DNA of 64,000 nucleotides, from NCBI RefSeq assembly GCF_018417535.1, contig NZ_CP070977.1, positions 3,844,001 to 3,908,000 on the forward strand. Reading direction: 5' to 3'. The notes beneath the pieces were generated by a model. That model made no database searches. It saw only the letters and a program-made list of their open reading frames with translations, and was not told the origin of the DNA. A program made the translations under genes and the position numbers. Below are positions 60,218 to 64,000 of the stretch, piece by piece; position 1 is the stretch's first letter; each line of letters opens with the position of its first letter. This DNA is from Burkholderia pyrrocinia. Lineage in GTDB: Bacteria; Pseudomonadota; Gammaproteobacteria; Burkholderiales; Burkholderiaceae.

Positions 60218-61249
60218 TCAGACCGGATGCGCGAGATCGGCGGCGCTCGTGAACGAGTCCGCGTAGAACTCGTCGGCCGGCAGTGCGTGGTGCAGCGTGA
60301 AGTCGCGCTGCGCGGATTCGACCATCACCGGCGCGCCGCACGCGTACACCTGATGACCCGACAGGTCGGGCAGGTCCTCGATCACCGCGCGATGGACGAA
60401 GCCCGTGCGGCCCGTCCACTGGTCGGCGTCGTCGGGCTCGGAGAGCACCGGCACGTACTTGAAGTTCGGGATCTCGCGCGCCCACTGCTCGGCGAGCTCG
60501 CCGAGGTAGATGTCCTTCTTGCGGCGTGCGCCCCAGTAGAGCGTCATCGGGCGCGTGATGCCCCGGTGCTTCACGTGCTCGATGATCGCCTTGATCGGCG
60601 CGAAGCCCGTGCCCGATGCAAGCAGTACGATCGGCTTGTCGGAATCCTCGCGCAGGAAGAACGTGCCGAGCGGGCCTTCGAAGCGCAGGATGTCGCGCTC
60701 CTTCATCGCGCCGAACACGTGATCGGTGAACTTGCCGCCCGGCATGTGGCGGATGTGCAGCTCGACCGGGCCTTCCTCGTGCGGCGCGTTCGCCATCGAG
60801 TAGCTGCGGCGCGAGCCGTCCTTCAGGATGAACTCGACGTACTGGCCCGCGAGGTATTGCAGTCGTTCGTTGGCGGGGAGCTGCAGCTTCACGACCATCA
60901 CGTCGTCGGCCTTGCGCTCGAGCGCGGCGATCCGGCACGGCAGCTTCTTGACCTGCACGCCGTCGACGCCGGCGATTTCGCGCACGTCGATCTCGAGATC
61001 GCACTGCGCCTTCGAGCAGCACAGCAGCGCGAGGCCGCGCGTGCGCTCATCATTGGACAGTGCCGACGCGGCATGCGGGCCCTGCTCGATCTGGCCCGAC
61101 ACGATCTGGCCCTTGCAGGAGCCGCACGCGCCGTTCTTGCAGCCGTACGGCAGATGGACGTTCTGGCGCAGCGCGGCTGCCAGCACGGTTTCGTCCGACT
61201 CGACCTGGAATTGCCGGCCGCTTTGCTTGAGAGTGACGTTGAATGCCAT
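60218..61249 (-). CDS. 2Fe-2S/FAD oxidoreductase, CDP-6-deoxyglucoseen reductase type
   Basis: A 343-residue electron-transfer protein. The N-terminal plant-type ferredoxin domain has CKNGACGSCKGQIV and a distal CCSKAQC (2Fe-2S). FAD is bound by SRRSYSMANAPHEEG and the NAD(P)H domain by VLLASGTGFAPIKAIIEH and HQVYACGAPVMVES. This is the layout of AscD-like reductases, often annotated as CDP-6-deoxy-delta-3,4-glucoseen reductase in betaproteobacteria. No 3,6-dideoxysugar genes are near, so its partner is more likely another oxygenase or a general reductase role. It is divergent from the SDR gene. Confidence 0.88.
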   Translation of the reverse strand: MAFNVTLKQSGRQFQVESDETVLAAALRQNVHLPYGCKNGACGSCKGQIVSGQIEQGPHAASALSNDERTRGLALLCCSKAQCDLEIDVREIAGVDGVQVKKLPCRIAALERKADDVMVVKLQLPANERLQYLAGQYVEFILKDGSRRSYSMANAPHEEGPVELHIRHMPGGKFTDHVFGAMKERDILRFEGPLGTFFLREDSDKPIVLLASGTGFAPIKAIIEHVKHRGITRPMTLYWGARRKKDIYLGELAEQWAREIPNFKYVPVLSEPDDADQWTGRTGFVHRAVIEDLPDLSGHQVYACGAPVMVESAQRDFTLHHALPADEFYADSFTSAADLAHPV

Positions 61250-61314
61250 AGAACCAAACTAGAACAAAATGTGGGGACCGTGCATGTCGCGCACGGCAGC
61301 TACAATGCAAACCC

Positions 61315-61331
61315 GTTGCGCGTCGCGCAAC
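61315..61331. promoter_or_regulatory. Perfect 17-base palindrome at the SDR gene start
   Basis: GTTGCGCG-T-CGCGCAAC lies between a TACAAT box (61301-61306) and the first start codon, overlapping the likely transcription start. It could be an operator or a hairpin in the 5' leader. Confidence 0.4.
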
Positions 61332-61332
61332 G

Positions 61333-62394
61333 GTGGCTACTGATTTCGCAACCAACATGATCGCGACTCGAATCCTGCGCCGGCCGCGCGCACTGATCGT
61401 CGGCTGCGGCGACGTCGGCATGCGCTGCGTCGCGCAATGGCGCGACACGCGCCGCAACCTGCGGATCTTCGCGCTGACGAGCCACCCGGCCCGTCGCGAT
61501 GAACTGCGTGCCGCGGGCGCGACGCCGATCGTCGGCGACCTCGATCGCCCGGCGACGCTCGGCCGCCTCGCGGGTCTGGCCCGCACGATCCTGCATCTCG
61601 CGCCGCCGCAGTCCGACGGCCGCGACGACCGGCGCACGCGTGCGCTGATTGCCGCAACGACCGTACCTGCGCGACGGCCGACGGTGCCGCCGGCACCTGC
61701 GGTCGGCCGGCTCCGAACGCTGCGCGCCGCTGCCCGACAGGCCGGCGCGCCCGTTCGGGCAGCGGGTATTGTACCCGACGGTCTTCGCGCGCCGAGGCTC
61801 GTCTACGCAAGCACGACGGGTGTATACGGCGATTGCGGCGGGGCGCGCATCGACGAAACACACCCGCTGCGTCCTGCGAATCCGCGCGCGTTCCGACGCG
61901 TATCGGCCGAACGGCAACTGCGCGCGGCGACGGTGCGCGGCGTGCTGTCCGCGCGCATCGTGCGCATTCCCGGCATCTACGCGGCAAACCGTCTGCCGGT
62001 CGCGCGGCTCGAGCGCGGCACGCCGGCGCTCGAGCCGGCCGACGACGTCTACACGAACCACATCCACGCGGACGATCTCGCGGCGATCCTGCGCCGCGCG
62101 GCCGAGTGCGGCAGGCCGGCGCGCGCCGTGCACGCGTCGGACGACAGCGAACTGCGGATGGGGGAGTATTTCGACCGGGTCGCGCAGGTGCTCGGCCTGC
62201 CGCGGCCGCCGCGCGTCAGCCGCGCGGACGCCGAGCGCCAGCTCGAACCGACGCTGCTGTCGTTCATGCGTGAGTCGCGGCGCCTGTCCAACGCACGGCT
62301 CAAGGCCGAATTGTGCGTGACGTTGCGCTATCCGACCGTAGACGATTTCCTTCAAACGCTCGCGCCGGGCAGCGCGTCAGGTCAGCGCCGGTAA
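61333..62394 (+). CDS. NAD-dependent epimerase/dehydratase (SDR) with in-frame insertion
   Basis: About 353 residues from a GTG start (345 from the ATG at 61357; neither has a clear Shine-Dalgarno). Extended SDR fold: LIVGCGDVGMRCVAQW is the nucleotide site, RLVYASTTGVYGDCGGARID the active-site strand, and VYTNHIHADDLAAILRRAA and a C-terminal YPTVDDFLQTL close it. The region between RTRALIAA and RLVYAST is Pro/Arg/Ala-rich and about 46 residues long, longer than I expect for this family. It coincides with a palindrome-rich DNA segment (61675-61777). The canonical YxxxK lysine is not seen (SAERQLRAA). Function unknown. Confidence 0.75.
   Translation: MATDFATNMIATRILRRPRALIVGCGDVGMRCVAQWRDTRRNLRIFALTSHPARRDELRAAGATPIVGDLDRPATLGRLAGLARTILHLAPPQSDGRDDRRTRALIAATTVPARRPTVPPAPAVGRLRTLRAAARQAGAPVRAAGIVPDGLRAPRLVYASTTGVYGDCGGARIDETHPLRPANPRAFRRVSAERQLRAATVRGVLSARIVRIPGIYAANRLPVARLERGTPALEPADDVYTNHIHADDLAAILRRAAECGRPARAVHASDDSELRMGEYFDRVAQVLGLPRPPRVSRADAERQLEPTLLSFMRESRRLSNARLKAELCVTLRYPTVDDFLQTLAPGSASGQRR
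61675..61777. repeat. Palindrome-rich insertion inside the SDR gene
   Basis: Three hairpins in about 100 bases. First, CGGCCGAC (61675-61682) with GTCGGCCG (61702-61709), enclosing GGTGCC/GGCACC. Second, the 11-bp CCGCTGCCCGA (61727-61737) with TCGGGCAGCGG (61755-61765). Third, CGGGTA-TTG-TACCCG (61763-61777). The density is far above neighbouring coding DNA. It is likely a small palindromic repeat element inserted without breaking the frame. Confidence 0.6.
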
Positions 62395-62565
62395 CGCCTC
62401 GATCAGCAGGAAGCACAGCAGCGCGCCGATCAGCGCACCAATCAGGTTCGGATGATATTTGTGCTTCAGGTGCATCGCGGCCAACAGGCCGCCGATCACG
62501 ATGACACCGATGACCGCGAACGCGATCATCACGTACGACAGTTCAAAAGAATGGTTGATGTTCAT
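62377..62565 (-). CDS. Small membrane protein
   Basis: A 62-residue protein with two hydrophobic segments (YVMIAFAVIGVIVIGGLLAA and LIGALIGALLCFLLIEALP) joined by a basic loop HLKHKYHPN. Family not recognised. GGGGAGAC lies 4 bases before the ATG, so it is a genuine gene. Its 3' end overlaps that of the convergent SDR gene by 18 bases. Confidence 0.75.
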   Translation of the reverse strand: MNINHSFELSYVMIAFAVIGVIVIGGLLAAMHLKHKYHPNLIGALIGALLCFLLIEALPALT

Positions 62566-62670
62566 GATGTCTCCCCTGCATCGCTGCTCGTACAGCTTGT
62601 GATTCGAGTATAGCGGGGGATCGTGCGGCCGAGACGCGGCCGGGCATCGAACGGTCGTGCGGATTTTCCC

Positions 62671-63387
62671 TTACAGGGTTTTGACGGGATTGCGCAGTGC
62701 TGAAAGGTCGGCGTCATCGAGCCACCGCCACGCGCCGGGTTCGAGGTCGCCCGGCAGCGCGAAGCCGCCGATGCTTTCGCGGTGCAGCAACTCGACGCGG
62801 TTGCTCGCCGCCGCGACCATGCGTTTCACCTGGTGATACTTGCCTTCGAGGACGGTCAGCGCGAGCGCGTGCGTGTCGCGTGCGTCGGCGGCGACCGCCG
62901 CGATCGGCTTCGGCTCGCCGTGGAGCTGCACGCCGGTGCGCAGCGCGTGCAGTTGCGCATCGTCGAGCGGATGGCGCACGGTTGCCACGTAGGTCTTCGG
63001 CACCTTGCGCTTCGGCGACGTGTACGCGTGCACGAACTGGCCGTCGTCGGACAGCAGCAGCAGGCCCGTCGTGTCCTGGTCGAGACGGCCGACGCACTGC
63101 ACGCCGCGCGCGACGAGCGGCGCGGGCAGCAGGCTGAACACACTCGCGTGATGTTGCGGATCGCGCGAACACTCGTAACCGGCCGGCTTGTTGAGCGCGA
63201 GATACGCGTGCGCGTGAAACGGCCATGCCGTATCGTCGACCGAGAACACGAGGCCGTCGGTGTCGAACGTCGCGTCGGGGTCGGTCGCGCTGGCGCCCGC
63301 GACGGCGATGCGGCCCGCTTCGATCAGGCCGCGGCACTGGCGGCGCGAGCCGAAGCCCTGGGTGTAGAGAATGCTTTCGAGATCCAT
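62671..63387 (-). CDS. rsuA: 16S rRNA pseudouridine synthase, RsuA type
   Basis: A 238-residue enzyme; E. coli RsuA makes pseudouridine 516 in 16S rRNA. An N-terminal S4 RNA-binding domain (SILYTQGFGSRRQCRGLIEA) precedes the catalytic domain with LALNKPAGYECSRDPQHHA, CVGRLDQDTTGLLLLSDDG (nucleophilic Asp) and LEGKYHQVKRMVAAASNRV. Differs from rluE in this window by having S4. Assignment to rsuA rather than another family member is likely but not certain. Confidence 0.88.
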   Translation of the reverse strand: MDLESILYTQGFGSRRQCRGLIEAGRIAVAGASATDPDATFDTDGLVFSVDDTAWPFHAHAYLALNKPAGYECSRDPQHHASVFSLLPAPLVARGVQCVGRLDQDTTGLLLLSDDGQFVHAYTSPKRKVPKTYVATVRHPLDDAQLHALRTGVQLHGEPKPIAAVAADARDTHALALTVLEGKYHQVKRMVAAASNRVELLHRESIGGFALPGDLEPGAWRWLDDADLSALRNPVKTL

Positions 63388-63498
63388 AGCGGGCGCATTC
63401 TATCAAGCGGCGCGCGACCGGCATGAACACGCCTGCGCTGGTAAGCTGCCGGAACGCCGCGCAGCGCGTGGCGCTCGTTCATTCTTCACGGAAAGTCC

Positions 63499-63873
63499 AT
63501 GCATTTCGATTCGTTCCCGTTCGGCCGCAACGCTGCCGCCGTCATCCTTGCCGCGACCGTTTCGTCGGCCGCGTTCGCGCATGCGCATCTCGCGAAGAGC
63601 GATCCGGCAGCGGGCGCGGCGCTGGCCGCCGCACCGGCCGCCGTCGCGATCGACTTCACCGAGCCGCTGGAGCCGGCGTTCAGCTCGATCGTCGTCGTCG
63701 ACGGCGACGGCAAGCCGGTGTCGGACGGCAAGGCGCGCATCGATGCGTCGAACCGCAAGCGGATGACGGTGCCGCTCACGGCGGCCGGCACGGGCGCCTA
63801 TACGGTGAAATGGGTGGCCGTCGCGACCGACGGGCACCGCACGCAGGGGGCGTACGGCTTCAGCGTGAAGTGA
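63499..63873 (+). CDS. copC: CopC/YobA-type periplasmic copper-resistance protein
   Basis: A 124-residue periplasmic beta-sandwich. The signal peptide ends SSAAFAHAHL, leaving the copper-ligand His at or near the mature N-terminus (AHAHLAKSDPAAGA). FTEPLEPAFSSIVVVDGDG and VKWVAVATDGHRTQGAYGFSV give the remaining fold, with the second-site Asp and His in TDGHRT. No Met-rich loop is seen, so it binds Cu(II). A CopD partner is not the next gene, judging from its first residues. Confidence 0.92.
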   Translation: MHFDSFPFGRNAAAVILAATVSSAAFAHAHLAKSDPAAGAALAAAPAAVAIDFTEPLEPAFSSIVVVDGDGKPVSDGKARIDASNRKRMTVPLTAAGTGAYTVKWVAVATDGHRTQGAYGFSVK

Positions 63874-63939
63874 CGCAACGGTGGCGGCAGGCCCGTGCCA
63901 GGGCTGCCGGCGCCCTTATCCGACAGGGAGTTTCCCGCA

Positions 63940-64000
63940 TGAATCCGACGACGCTCGACGCACTCGCCGATTTCCCCCGTCTGCTCGAAGCCCATTTCGC
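63940..64000 (+). CDS. Start of a gene cut by the window edge
   Basis: GGGAG sits 8 bases before the ATG at 63940. The 20 visible residues (MNPTTLDALADFPRLLEAHF) lack a signal peptide or membrane helix. The opening recalls DinB/DUF1569-type helical proteins, but 20 residues are too few to assign it. Confidence 0.45.

Overview
The window is about 64 kb of GC-rich (roughly two thirds G+C), densely coded chromosomal DNA from a betaproteobacterium. Protein resemblance and gene order (ribF-ileS-lspA-coaBC-dut, rpmB-rpmG-radC, clpS-clpA, an icd plus monomeric idh pair, nadA-nadC facing nadB) point to Burkholderia, probably the cepacia complex or a close relative. The assignment is from memory of these families; no search was run. 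No rRNA, tRNA, CRISPR array, integrase, transposase or prophage gene was seen, so this is mostly core chromosome. All genes read without obvious sequencing frameshifts.

Layout. 1-5.3 kb: tail of xseA, sodB with a good promoter and terminator, a ChrA transporter beside a Crp-family regulator, an Mpo1-like membrane protein overlapping a PanE-like reductase. 5.4-9.5 kb: a methyltransferase, a degenerate EAL protein, an MdtD-type drug exporter, a DUF2917 protein. 9.4-14 kb: an HTH-citrate synthase fusion divergent from a family III CoA-transferase whose halves are in reversed order, a GntR/UTRA regulator and an aldo-keto reductase. 14-16 kb: a 645-residue secreted glycine-rich repeat protein. 16-21.5 kb: Ni/Co permease, a stand-alone EF-G, DUF192 protein, an Asr-like small secreted protein, rluE. 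21.7-25.5 kb: two unrelated NADP isocitrate dehydrogenases in tandem. 25.6-34.1 kb: a small unknown protein, an AT-rich gene-free island, a Tat-exported multicopper oxidase, a cold-shock protein, clpS-clpA, an amino-acid permease and a fourfold-repeat membrane protein. 34.1-40.4 kb: the ribF-ileS-lspA-coaBC-dut run. 40.5-45.2 kb: purN-rsm, MscS-type channel, fatty-acid desaturase. 45.2-49.3 kb: NAD biosynthesis (nadA-nadC, convergent nadB). 49.4-52.5 kb: rpmB-rpmG, radC, fkpB-ispH. 52.5-57.4 kb: a branched-chain amino-acid ABC system (livHMGF) whose adjacent binding-protein gene is an eroded remnant. 57.5-64 kb: DUF2278, GNAT, an argD-like gene with an attenuator-like leader, an iron-sulfur flavoprotein reductase, an SDR protein carrying a palindrome-rich in-frame insertion, rsuA, copC and the start of one more gene.

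The most unusual signals are non-coding or structural. They are (i) an argD-like leader with a sigma70-like promoter, an Arg-rich 27-codon ORF, a hairpin over its stop codon and an intrinsic terminator; (ii) three tandem 49-bp repeats, each folding to a hairpin with compensatory changes, abutting the nadA ribosome-binding site; (iii) palindromic repeat elements read in frame inside nadC and inside an SDR gene; (iv) the HTH-citrate synthase / permuted CoA-transferase pair; (v) the EAL protein that has lost most catalytic residues; and (vi) an AT-rich island with nested inverted repeats.
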